Assembly: GCF_027172205.1 (NCBI RefSeq)
Contig: NC_070614.1
Coordinates: 48,858,001-48,922,000, forward strand
Source of the DNA: Podarcis raffonei
Lineage: Eukaryota > Chordata > Lepidosauria > Squamata > Lacertidae
Reading direction: 5' to 3'
DNA length: 64,000 bases
The position numbers and the translations under genes are program-made. This document shows, piece by piece, positions 22,131 to 33,946 of the stretch. The notes under the pieces were generated by a model. That model ran no database searches. It had not been told where the DNA came from and was given only the letters and a program-made list of their open reading frames with translations. Within the stretch, counting starts at the first letter, position 1, and each line of letters starts with the position of its first letter.

Positions 22131-25100
22131 ATGTGGGCCAAGATCTTCTTACCATTTGTGGGACTCCTTTGCGGGGCCAGCCTGCCACTGACTTCTTCCC
22201 AGGCTGATACAGGTGAGTTTGATTCTCTTTCCATCCTCTATGCAGCCTTCTCAGGCATGTACCTGAAATCTGGGCATCTGGAACCACCCTTAGAAACAGA
22301 GCAATAACAAGCCTTGGATTCTCTTCCTCCAACTTTTCTGCTTATTTGCCAGCAGTAAACGGGATAGTCATTCCAAAGGGACAGATCCCATGGTTCCAAA
22401 ACAAATATCCTTTTATTAACATTTGTAAGTGCCTGTTTCCGTGTGCTGAGATCTTTGTAGGTTTAGGGGACAGAAGAGACATTCTTCTGATAGGGGCAAA
22501 GAAGGCAGGGCTCTCACGAAGTATGTAGCTGAAATTATTTAGCTGAGATTCCTGCATTACAGGGGGAGGTTCTACCAGGGAGGTTCTATCTATACAGGGA
22601 GCACAGCTATCATCAAGCCTTGACCGAGGAACAGTGCACTCCTTCTACCTGTGATAAAAAGACAAAAGCTCAATACTATCACTAATTTGGAAGTGGAAGG
22701 AAAGAACATTCAGAATCCAGTGGAAATTAGAAAATGCTTCCAGAGGTATTTTAAAGAGTTATATACACAAGGGCCACAGAAAGAGTTTGATATAGACCAA
22801 TTTTTAAAAACAAATGGATTACAAAAAATCTCTCAAGAAAATAAGATAATGCTGAACTACAAAATTACAGAACAGGAGGTAGAAGGTGCCATTCAGAATA
22901 TGCAGTTGGGTAAATCTCCAGGGCCGGATGGCTTAACCTCAAAATACTATAGATCTTTGAAAGATTGGTTAATTCCGCCACTAAAGGAGGTTTGTAATGA
23001 AATTTTGGAGGGGGGAAAAGCGCCAGAGTCGTGGAAGGAAGCCTACATTACACTTATACCGAAAACTGAGTCTGAAAAGACACATCTTAAGAACTACCGC
23101 CCCATATCCCTGCTCAATGTGGATTACAAAATTTTTGCTGATATTTTGGCTAATAGATTAAAAAAAGTATTAGTGGAACAGATACATAAGGACCAAGCTG
23201 GCTTTCTCCCAGGTAGACACTTGTCTGACAACACGAGGAACATAATTAACATATTGGAGAAGTTGCAAGTGAACATTAATACTAAAGCAGTTTTAATTTT
23301 TATAGATGCGGAGAAAGCCTTTGACAATATTTCTTGGAATTTTATGAAGAAAAATCTTCGGGGGATGGGGGTGGGTCAAGGGTTTGAAAATGGTATAAGT
23401 GCAATTTATTCAGAACAAAAGGCTAAGCTAATAGTCAATAATGTGATGACAGAGGAATTTAAGATAGAGAAAGGGACACAACAAGGCTGCCCAATTTCCC
23501 CATTGCTTTTTATTTCGGTCCTGGAGGTTTTGTTAAATATGATTAGAAGGGACCGTCTGATTAAAGGTATTCAGGTTGGAGCCAAACAATACAAATTGAA
23601 GGCTTTTGCAGATGACCTAGTTTTGACGTTACAGGAGCCAGAATCTAGTATGAAAAGAGTATTAGAACTGATTCAAGAATTTGGTCATGTGGCAGGATTT
23701 AAACTGAACAAGTCAAAAACTAAAGTTCTTGAGAAAAACTTAACACCGATTGAGAAAGAGAGGTTTCAGAAGGAGACTGGTTTAACATTAGCTAAGAAAG
23801 TAAAATATTTGGGGGTTAATATGACTGCTAAGAACTTAAACTTATTTAAAGATAACTATGAGAAATGCTGGACAGAAGTGAAAAAAGACTTAGAAATATG
23901 GTCAAATTTGAAGCTTTCCTTGTTGGGTCGAATTGCAGCTATAAAGATGAATATATTGCCAAAAATGTTATTTTTATTTCAATCATTGCAAATTTTGGAC
24001 AAGATGGACTGTTTCAAGAAGTGGCAGAGAGATGTTTCTAGATTTGTCTGGCAGGGCAAGAAGCCCAGAATAAAATTCAGAATATTAACTGATGCAAAGG
24101 AAAGAGGCGGATTTGCCCTGCCAGACCTTAAACTTTACTATGAATCAGCAGCATTCTGCTGGTTGAAAGACTGGCTGCTTCTTGAGAACACGGACATTTT
24201 GGACCTAGAAGGTTTTAACAATGTTTTTGGGTGGCATGCATATTTGTGGTACGACAAGGTTAAAGCACATAAAGCATTTAAAAACCATATTGTCAGGAAA
24301 GCATTGTTCAATGTCTGGATAAGATACAAAGACTTACTGGAAAATAAAACCCCAAGGTGGTTGTCACCAATGGAAGCGAAGGCTCAGAAAAAGCTCGATA
24401 TGGAGGCCAAATGGCCGAAATATTGGGAAATACTGGAACAAGAAGGAGATAAATTAAAATTGCAGAGTTTTGAGTAATTAAAAGATAAAGTGCGAGACTG
24501 GCTTCATTATTATCAAATAAGAGAGGCCTATAATTTGGACAAAAAAATTGGCTTCCAGGTGGAAAAATCAAAATTGGAAACAGAATTGTTAGATCCCAAA
24601 ACTAAGATACTTTCAAGAATGTATAACTTGCTGTTGAAATGGAATACGCAGGATGAAACGGTTAAATCTGCAATGATTAAATGGGCACAAGATATTGGTC
24701 ATAACATTATGTTTGCGGACTGGGAACAGTTGTGGACCACCGGTATGAAATTTACGGCATGTAATGCCTTAAGAGAGAACATTATGAAAATGATATACAG
24801 GTGGTACATGACACCAGTCAAGCTTGCAAAAATATATCATTTGCCCGATAACAAATGTTGGAAATGTAAAGAAAATGAAGGTACATTCTTTCACCTTTCG
24901 TGGCCGTGCCCAAAGATTAAGGCTTTCTGGGAGATGATCTATAATGAAATGAAAAAGGTATTTAAATATACCTTCCTGAAGAAACCAGAGGCCTTTCTCC
25001 TGGGCATAGTCGGCCAATTGGTGCCAAAGAAGGATAGAACTTTCTTCATGTATGCAACAACAGCAGCAAGAATACTCATTGCAAAGTATTGGAAGACACA

Positions 25101-28035
25101 AGATTTACCCACCCTGGAAGAGTGGCAGATGAAGGTGATGGACTAAATGGAATTAGCAGAAATGACTGGCAGAATCCGAAACCTGGGAGAAGAGTTGGTG
25201 GAAGGAGATTGGAAGAAATTTAAAGACTATCTTCAGAAACACTGTAAAATTAATGAATGTTAAAAATGATGTTGGATTGAAAATAAAAGGCACTAGCAAC
25301 AAAGTTAATGAGAATATGCAAAAATGAGTTGATAATGGATGAAAATATAGAGCTATAATATGTTAAGATATAGAGTTAAGATAAACGAAAGAGGGTAAGG
25401 ATTTGCTGATTTGATTATATAAATGGGAATACAAAAAGGGGAGGTGTGAGGAAGTCAAGGAAACAAGCTAATGAGTTTAAAGTTACAAAGAATGGGTTTG
25501 TTTTTAACTCTTTTGTATCTATGTTTTTTGTACTTTGTATTTTTATTTTTTATTTTTTATGTATTTTTGTATGTTTTTTTTCCTTTTTTGTATTTTGTAA
25601 ATTTATGTTTTTGTAAAATTTCAATAAATATTTTATTAAAAAAAAAAAGTCTTCCTCTTCCACCGAGCGTGCAACTTAGGGAGGGACGCACATGAAACAG
25701 GGGGACACCTGCCTAGCCAGCCAGGTCAGCCAGGTCAGCCCTGGCGATCAATGGGGTGACAGATGTCTTAGTTGGATCACCTTCACATCCGTCTTGAGAC
25801 GTCTCCTGGGGCTCCCAAGTTCAATCATGTATGAGACAATGTGTGCAGAACGAGGTATACACACGATGGAATATTGGGTGTGGGCTAGCACTATAAAATA
25901 CTGGTTGCATTTCCATTTTGTTGCCAACCTTTGAGTCTACTCTCTGATCTACTTACGGACTCTAATAAATCCAGAAGTTCCAACTCTTACATAGGAAAAT
26001 CAGATCTATTGGTATTCAAATCAGATTTTGAAACCCTTGTATAATTTGAGTGAGCATTATATTTATTGCAATAGTCAAAACAGATTAAGGTACATTGGGG
26101 GGAAAAGCAACAAGTCAGGTGTAAATATAATTTGCTCCCCCAAGATAACAGGGTCACATTTCTCAAAAATAATAATTTCTGTCCAACTCAGGACCTTTAT
26201 CTTAGCCCGACTGAATGTTTTTCCTTCAACTTTTGTCAAGGGCAGATTTTTAAACATCCCCAGAAATGATAGACATTGTGGATGTTCTTTGAATGTGCCA
26301 GACACTGTAGAACATATCCTTTTCTACCGTCCATTTTACAACCTGCTATGCAAACGCATGCTACTCCCCCTTTTTGGGCACAATGAAAATATCCGATTAA
26401 CCTGGAATTAACTGCATGGGGGGGGGCTGAGGTTTTGTTAATAGTATCTCTTGGAGTGCTAAATGGCACTATTTAGCGGGAAGAAATCCCAATGAAATTC
26501 CTCATCATTATATATTTTACATGGCTGTTTATTTGTATATATTTTAAATGTTTTAGGATGCCCTATATTTGTAATGCCTAGAAAAGTTTTGATGAAGTAA
26601 GTAAGTAAGCATTACAGGGGGTTGGACTAGATGAGCATTGGGGTCCCTTCCAATTCTGGAATTCTATGATTCCACGAAAAGAGAAATATGCATGGGAAAG
26701 AGGGTCAGAGAGAAGGAAAATCACAGGGTTGTAGAGAAGAACAGAGGGCAGACAAAAGCACGACTGGAAGGACGGAGATGAAAAGTAGAGGTTTCTAAGC
26801 TGCTTAAATCTTAAACAGTGCACTAAGCAACATAAAAACTGTAAAGCAATATTAGAAGAACCATAAAAACAGTAATATAAAGTCATTAAAAAACCAGGAA
26901 TTTCATCTGTCTGTCTGTCTGTCTATTTTGTTCCCTTAGGTGCAATATTGGTGTGCACGCTCTCTGGCTATGTCCCCGGAGGCATGATAATTACGTGGGA
27001 GGCAGGTGGCCAATCAGATAACACCTCCGGCATCATAAGTGCAAGCACTGGTAACACAGCACACTTCAGCCTTAAACCACTAGGCAATTCGGAGGGTAAC
27101 GTCTTCGTCTGTCGAGTATCCCTCCCTGAGTCCCAAACAAAAGTCAATGAACCTGAAGGTAAAAACTCTCGACACAGTTGGGACACAGTTTTCCTTTGAA
27201 AATCATGGTTTGGGAGGGGGATGATTGTTTCCAGGAGCAACTGTGCAGAGATGGTATCATTGGATATGGGAAGTTTTTATCTATCCTTGGTTTTCAAACC
27301 CGGCCTATACACCAATACCTTCTCTGGGAAGGCTGGGGTGCTTTTTGTGCTGGGCGCTTTCTTTATATATGTTGGGGGAAGGAGCTGTGTAAATATTGCT
27401 GGAATCTCCACTATCCCACCTTGTCCTCATTCAGCTCAAGGAAGCCCCATGTATGTGCCACAGATCTTCCTACTCAGGTCCACACACACAAGAACTTCAG
27501 TTAAATCCCCTTTGCTCCTTAAAGCTTTCACTAAGGATTTACAGCCTCTAGCTACAGATTAAAAATGTTTGTCAGAGAATCCAGCAGAAAATAATCAGCA
27601 CTAAATGGTGCCATAAATGTTATCCATCAATTATGTCTAAAATTAATAGCTGTTGCCTCTCCCTTTCTCTCATACTTTCCCCACCCCAAAACTTAAAAAG
27701 ACAAAGGGACCGGTCTCCGTGAGAACCTCTATCGCGCCAACCGTAAAAAAAGAAGCCTTCAGCGAGCAGAGACAATCCTCACCGGCATGGTCATAGGGCC
27801 CGAGGCAAGTGAAATTTCTGTCCAGTGGGTGAAGACTGGCCTCCTTGAAGGTCATCATGTGAATCCCCGAGTCTTGAAGGGCAGCATCAAGGATTCCCTC
27901 TTGGCCTTCAGCCAGGTGGTAGTCCCCTACTCTGACTGGAACAACGGCACTTCATACTCCTGTACGTTTACCCGCACAGCGGGCACTGTGGAGCCCACCC
28001 AGAGGCCTGAGGAGAAATCCCAGGGTGAAAAGTGA
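22131..28035 (+). CDS. Secreted two-domain Ig C1-like protein, copy D
   Basis: Exons 22131-22212, 22356-22424, 26940-27158 and 27701-28035 join in phase 1 to an open frame of 234 residues. Residues 1-25 are the signal peptide. Domain 1 has Cys56, Trp70 and Cys108; exon 2 (residues 28-50) supplies the likely first strand, and the exon 2-3 junction creates Cys51. Domain 2 has Gly152 where the first Cys is expected, then Trp166 and Cys211. Sequons lie at Asn78 and Asn205. A basic RKKR site (138-141) near the start of domain 2 fits a furin-type cleavage motif. The tail is charged and hydrophilic, with no membrane anchor. Intron 2 contains a sense-strand 3 kb L1, yet all exons are intact. AATAAA lies at 28128. 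Family unknown; the nearest resemblance I see is to Ig heavy-chain constant domains. Confidence 0.65.
22644..25648 (+). mobile_element. 5'-truncated L1 LINE inside intron 2 of gene D
   Basis: The ORF2-like frame has L1-type reverse transcriptase motifs (GKSPGPDGL, QAGFLPGRH, QQGCPISPLLF, AFADDLVLTL) and a C-terminal CWKCKENEGTFFHLSWPC finger. A TAA stop interrupts it at 24475 and another ends it at 25144. The 3' end is A-rich with AATAAA. Comparison with units A and E shows that about ten target bases (ATCTGGGATG) are missing, and I see no target-site duplication. The endonuclease domain and ORF1 are absent. Confidence 0.85.
25649..26690 (+). repeat. LINE 3' relic and CR1-like tail in unit D
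   Basis: This continues the unit after the L1 and matches 9230-10270 and 32620-33640. It holds the same LINE C-terminal relic and CR1-like tail, and no host exon. Confidence 0.6.
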
Positions 28036-28127
28036 TGCACACCCCTTTCTCAACCTGTCTCAGTTTTCCCTCCTCAGCCTATCCCAGATTCAATAATATC
28101 CATGTAATTAGGTAGCCTAAGGCTGAA

Positions 28128-28133
28128 TAAAAG
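28128..28133 (+). terminator. Polyadenylation signal of gene D
   Basis: AATAAA lies about 95 bases after the gene D stop, within sequence closely matching the 3' flank of gene E. Confidence 0.55.
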
Positions 28134-28318
28134 TGAGCAAACTCGCAGATATCTCTTGATGTGATCACTTGATTGAGGTGGTGGGTGGGTTCTGGAAAGA
28201 AGTGGGGAACGGATTAATCTCCCTGCAAAATCGTGTTGAAGTTTGATTATTGTAGAAGCAAAGTGTGTTTAGCACATAACCATGAAGTTCACTAGAATGC
28301 TTTTGGCTAGTCACTGTC

Positions 28319-28763
28319 TATCCACATAACCCACCTCACCAGGGTTTTTTGAGGATAAAATGGGGAGGCAGAGTACACTGTATGCATACTCTCCAACATT
28401 CCTCATTTGAAAATAAGGACATTTCTCAGTCTCACTCCCTCCGCCATATGACCCTCCTCAATGTCACGTTTTTTATCTGTTGCCCACTGCTGCAAAACAT
28501 TTCCTATCAGTTGAAGGTTCAGACACTTGCCCTGGAGGCCCAGTCCACACATGAAACACTCTGATGGTGTTTCCTGCTTGGCAGGGGGTTGGACTCGATG
28601 GCCCTTGTGGTCTCTTCCAACTCTATGATTCTATGATTCTATGATTCATTTCAAGACCTCCCTAAATAGCTAATTTAGGATGTTCTCGAAGCTACCAACA
28701 TGAGTTTGACCAAACTGCGGGAGGCAGTGGAAGACACACCTGTAAAATACATGGGTATGGCCC
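28319..28763. repeat. Patchwork of SINE/CR1/BovB pieces
   Basis: A MIR-like stretch (about 28320-28385) is shared with 36474-36540. A CR1-like tail with repeated ATTCTATG lies at 28570-28647 and a short BovB piece at 28697-28737. A 25-base segment at 28739, starting CCTGTAAAATACATGGG, recurs at 37157. No gene is visible. Confidence 0.5.
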
Positions 28764-31178
28764 AAACCACTCAAAGACAGCCTCAAAGTAGAATGATACC
28801 GCCCAATCTCATTAATAAACCAAGACTACAAGATATTCACATCAATCTTGGCCAACCGCCTAAAAATCTTCCTACACAAGTTAATAGCCCCAGACCAGAC
28901 TGGCTTTGTCCCTGGCCGCAATATAACAGACCCCATCAGGAAACTACTGAACCTGATCGAACACAGCAAGGCAACTAAACTGCCATTGACAATTATGTCC
29001 CTAGACATCCTCAAAGCCTTTGATTGCTTAGAGTGGAAATACATATTAGCAGTACTAACTAACATGAAATTTGGCCCCAACTTCCTACAAATCCTCAAAC
29101 AAATATACTCCCAAACCTCAGCAAAATGCAGAACTAACAATATGGATTCTAATACTATAGCTATCCAAAGAGGCATGAAACAAGGATGCCCACTGTCTCC
29201 CTTCTTATTTATCCTGCCTCTGGAACCCTTAGCAATCCGAATCCGAGCAGCCACAGACATCAAGGGAGTGGAAATAAAAGGCAGAACCTATAAATTAGGG
29301 CTCTTTGCAGACGACCTAATGGTCACAACACCAGACCCCTTAAGCACAGCAACCTCCCTAATCAGAGAACTCAACACATTTGCAATGGTATCGGGCCTAC
29401 AGGTAAATTTTACAAAGTCAGAAGCTATGTGCTTCAACACCCCTCCTCACACCCAAAATGAACTCACGAAGGTCACCAAAATAAAACTTTGCCACACCAA
29501 GTTCGGATACCTAGGGGTACAAATAACCGAAACCTCAATAAATTGTACCTCCACAACTACAAGCCCCTGTGGCAACAAATTAACAAAGACCTAAAGAGAT
29601 GGAACAACATGAATTTCACTCTCTCAGAAAAAATAGCCATGATCAAAATGATCACCCTCCCAAAACTAACCTACCTATTCCAAACCCTCCCAATCTGGAT
29701 CCCCCTAACCCAACTCTGCAGTTGGCAGAGAAAGCTACACTCTTTTATCTTCTCACATAAAAAACAGAAATAGGCAAACTACCCCCAACCCCATCCCCAC
29801 CAATCCCCCTGGCGTACCACCCATTATTCCACCATGCAGCACAAAACCTCCAGATAAAAACCTGGCAAACCAAAGGTTTATATCGCCTAATAGACTTTTA
29901 TAAAAATAACAAACCTTTGTCAACACAAGAAATACAAGACAAACTAGAAGACACCCATATGCCCTGGTTAGCACAACAACAACTACACGCCCTCTTAAAC
30001 AACCCAACAGTAAAATCAGCAGCAACTAGGCCCCTGACAACCTTCGAAAACCTCCTCCTAACAACAAAGGGAAACGGTAAAGGGGTGGTATCCGCAATAT
30101 ACAAAATACTACTCCAAAATCCCACAAACCCCCTAGACGCAATCAAAAAACAATGGGAGAATGACATAGGCTATGAGATTAACCCCACTCAATGGACCAG
30201 AATGTGGTCTAAACCCCCCTTTAAATCTGTATCAACCAAAAGAAAAGAACTCACTCTGAAACTCACCTACAGGTGGTACCTAACACCAAGACAACTAGCG
30301 CTAATACGCCCAGGAATCTCACCAAAATGCTGGAGAGGGTGCACCTCCACAGGCACATACCTCCACATGTGGTGGGAGTGTCCCAAAATCCAACTATTCT
30401 GGACAACAGCCACACAAGAAATATGTAAAATAACTAAGCAAGTATTAGACACCACCCCAGAACTGGCCCTACTAAACATCTTCCAAGACAACAATGCCCA
30501 TTTACACCACAAAGAACTCATAACCCACCTACTTTCAGCAGCCAGAAACACCATAACCAGACACTGGAGAGACCTGTCAGGAGTAAGCATGGACCAATGG
30601 TACCAAATAGTATGGGAAACAGCCTTACTAGAAAAATTCACCAATAAACTGAAACTGACACGGGGACAAACAGAAGAAGACGCCTTTATCCCGGTATGGC
30701 ACCCCTTTATCACATACACAGCCCAACAAGACAATGACAATAACCCATCAACAGCATACAAATCAGTATGGCTAACCTGATCTAAAACACACACACACAC
30801 ACACACACACCGCACTCACACATGAAAACAAAGATCACCACAGCCAATCACAAACAAACAACCACACCACAGACCAACCCCAATCTCTCTCACCACCAAA
30901 GAAACACAAATGAACAGCAGAGAACCGGCACGAGTAACGCTGACACGAAACCCTACATACATTAAGCAAAATAGAAACATCGCCGCCCGACACCACCCCC
31001 ACCCCCACACATCTTCCCCCCCTCCACCCCTTTCCCCCCCACTAATGTCTCAACAAATGAAACTGATTTGTAAAAATGTTACATGGAAAAAATACAAGAG
31101 ACATTACACATACTTCTGTAAAACAAGAAAATCTTTAATAATAATAAAAAGAAGTTGTACACCAAAAAAATAAATAAA
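28764..31178 (+). mobile_element. 5'-truncated LINE (L1/Tx1-like), second family
   Basis: Reverse transcriptase motifs (DQTGFVPGRN, KQGCPLSPFLF, LGLFADDLMV) lie at 28848-29594 and a C-terminal region with CWRGCTSTGTYLHMWWECP at 29917-30780. Frame breaks lie between them. The plus strand is C-rich, unlike the L1 at 22644, so this is another family. An AC microsatellite (about 30787-30811) lies in the 3' part, which ends in an A-rich tail joined directly to a broken array unit. Confidence 0.8.
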
Positions 31179-31184
31179 GAAGAT

Positions 31185-31481
31185 CAGGGAAGAAGTTTAT
31201 ATATTTTGTGTTCTCATGTTGTACTTTTATGTTCTGAACTGCCTGTGATCTGCTAATGAAGGGTGGTATACAAATTAAATAATAACAATAGGCAAAATTA
31301 AAAAATCCCAATTACACTCAGGTTTCTGGAAGGACTTTCTGAGAACCTCACAGAATAGCCTCTTCTTGGATTGTCTGGGTGGAGCTACGTGAGTTTGCTT
31401 CTCTTTCCTTCCTCTTTGCAGCCTTCTCATGCATGTACCTGAAATCTGGGCATCTGGAACCACCCTTAGAAACAGTGAGCA
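31185..31481 (+). repeat. Broken array-unit fragment
   Basis: This matches unit D from about 21815, but the promoter-proximal part and signal exon are deleted: sequence jumps from GGTGGAGCTAC to the intron 1 donor GTGAGTTTGC near 31389. It is not a gene. Confidence 0.6.
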
Positions 31482-31773
31482 CCAAACTCAGTTCCAAAAG
31501 TCAGTGGAGCACAGCAGAGTATGAACCACACGAACGACAGCTCTGAAGTATAACTTCTTTTATTATCTACAGCTACTGCATAAACTAACTAAAGACTAAT
31601 CGGAGACGCTGGACTGCATGAGTGTTACAGTTGCTTCAGCAGTCACCTTATCTATATACAGATAACACTCAGACTCCCACAGGCTGGAGCAGAAGAAGCG
31701 ATGAGCAAAATCCACCCCCTCCTTTCTGAAATATTGTCAGCAGGTTCTTGCAATGGGAGGGGTGAAACATCCT
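31482..31773. other. Unclassified insertion, possibly LTR-like
   Basis: This sequence begins TGAGCACCAAACTC and is not found in sister units. It sits between two partial copies of the same unit sequence. A T-rich stretch near 31556 could be a reversed polyadenylation region, but the ends are not clear enough to classify it. Confidence 0.3.
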
Positions 31774-31789
31774 CAACTGTGATCTGCTA

Positions 31790-31912
31790 ATGAAGGGTGG
31801 TATACAAATGAAATAATAACAATAGACGAACTTCCGCAGCTATAAGGATGCTAATGAAGGGTGGTATACAAATGAAATAATAACAATAGACGAACTTCCG
31901 CATAGCTATAAG
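31790..31912 (+). repeat. Tandem duplication of about 61 bases
   Basis: The segment starting GCTAATGAAGGGTGGTATAC occurs twice in a row, with a two-base difference near the end. It lies upstream of the gene E promoter and is single in the other units. Confidence 0.75.
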
Positions 31913-32046
31913 GATTTCCCACAAATCCCAATTACACTCAAGTTTCCAGAAGGACTTTCTGAGAACCTCACAGAATAGCCTCTTCTTGGATTGTCTGGGT
32001 GGAGCTACTAATGGGAAACATATCTCACCAAAGTCTCCCAGGATGC

Positions 32047-32054
32047 TATATAAG
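32047..32054 (+). promoter_or_regulatory. TATA box of Ig-like gene E
   Basis: TATATAAG lies 49 bases before the ATG at 32096. The long upstream region of units A and D is missing here beyond about 31790. Confidence 0.6.
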
Positions 32055-32095
32055 CAGGCCTGGTAGCCCACATGCCACTCACACTGAATCCTAAA

Positions 32096-33905
32096 ATGTG
32101 GGCCAAGATCTTCTTACCATTTGTGGGACTCCTTTGCGGGGCCAGCCTGCCACTGACTTCTTCCCAGGCTGCTCCAGGTGAGTTTGATTCTCTTTCCTTC
32201 CTCTTTGCAGCCTTCTCAGGCATGTACCTGAAATCTGGGCATCTGGAACCACCCTTAGAAACAGAGCAATAACAACCCTTGGATTCTCTTGCTCCAACTT
32301 TTCTGCTTATCTGCCAGCAGTAAACGGGATAGTCATTCCAAAGGGACGGATCCCATGGTTCCAAAACAAATACCCTTTTATTAACATTTGTAAGTGCCTG
32401 TTTCTGTGTGCTGAGATCTTTGTAGGTTTAGGGGACAGAAGAGACATTCTTCTGATAGGGACAAAGAAGGCAGGGCTCTCACAAACTATGTAGCTGAAAT
32501 TATTTAGCTGAGATTCCTGCATTTCAGGGGGAGGTTCTATCAGGGACGTTCTATCTATACAGGGAGCACAGCTATCATCAAGCCTTGATTGAAGAACGGT
32601 ACACTCCTATCTGGGATGGTCTTCCTCTTCCACCGAGCGTGCAGCTTAGGGAGGGACGCACATGAAACAGGGGGACACCTGCCTAGCCAGCCAGGTCAGC
32701 CAGATCAGCCCTGGCGATCAATGAGGTGACATGTCTCAGTCGGATCACCCTCACATCCGTCTTGAGACGTCTCCTGGGGCTCCCAAGTTCAATCATGTAT
32801 GAGACAATGTGTGCAGAACGAGGTATACACATGATGGAATATTGGGTATGGGCTAGCACTATAAAATACTGGTTGCATTTCCATTTTGTTGCCAACCTTT
32901 GAGTCTACTCTCTGACCTACTTACGGACTCTAATAAATCCAGAAGTTCCAACTCTTACATAGGAAAATCAGATCTATTGGTATTCAAATCAGATTTTGAA
33001 ACCCTTGTATAATTTGAGTGAGCATTATATTTATTGCAATAGTCAAAACAGATCAAGGTACATTGGGGGGGAAACAACATCAAGCCAGGTGTAAATATAA
33101 TTTGCTCCCCCAAGATAACAGGGTCACATTTCTCAAAAATAATAATTTCTGTCCAACTCAGGACCTTTATCTTAGCCCGACTGAATGTTTTTCCTTCAAC
33201 TTTTGTCAAGGGCAGATTTTTAAACATCCCCAGAAATGATAGACATTGTGGATGTTCTTTGAATGTGCCAGACACTGTAGAACATATCCTTTTCTACTGT
33301 CCATTTTACAACCTGCTATGCAAACGCATGCTACTCCCCCTTTTTGGGCACAATGAAAATATCCGATTAACCTGGAATTAACTGCATGGGGGGGGGCTGA
33401 GGTTTTGTTAATAGTATCTCTTGGAGTGCTAAATGGCACTATTTAGCAGGAAGAAATCCCAATGAAATTCCTCATCATTATATATTTTACATGCCTGCTT
33501 ATTTGTATATATATTGTTTTAGGATGCCCTATATTTGTAATGCCTAGAAAAGTTTTGATGACTTAAGTAAGTAAGCATTACAGGGGGTTGGACTAGATGA
33601 GCATTGGGGTCCCTTCCAATTCTAGAATTCTATGATTCCACGAAAAGAGAATATGCATGGGAAAGAGGGTCGGAGAGAAGGAAAATCACAGGGGTGTAGA
33701 GAAGAACAGAGAAAAGCAAGACTGGAAGGAGTGAGATGAAAAGCAGAGGTTTTAACCTACGGCATTTATTCATTTGCTGATTTTTAAATCATTTCTAAGC
33801 TGCTTAAATCTTAAACAGTGCACTAAGCAACATAAAAACTGTAAAGCAATATCAGAAGAACCATAAAAACAGTAATATAAAGTAATTAAAAAACCAGGAA
33901 TTTCA

Positions 33906-33946
<41 letters not shown>

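Noticed and set aside
27178-27562. Open frames conserved between 27178-27562 and 34198-34616 as additional exons of the Ig-like genes
   Set aside because: They lie in intron 3, are conserved only because the units are recent duplicates, and have no good splice context or domain.
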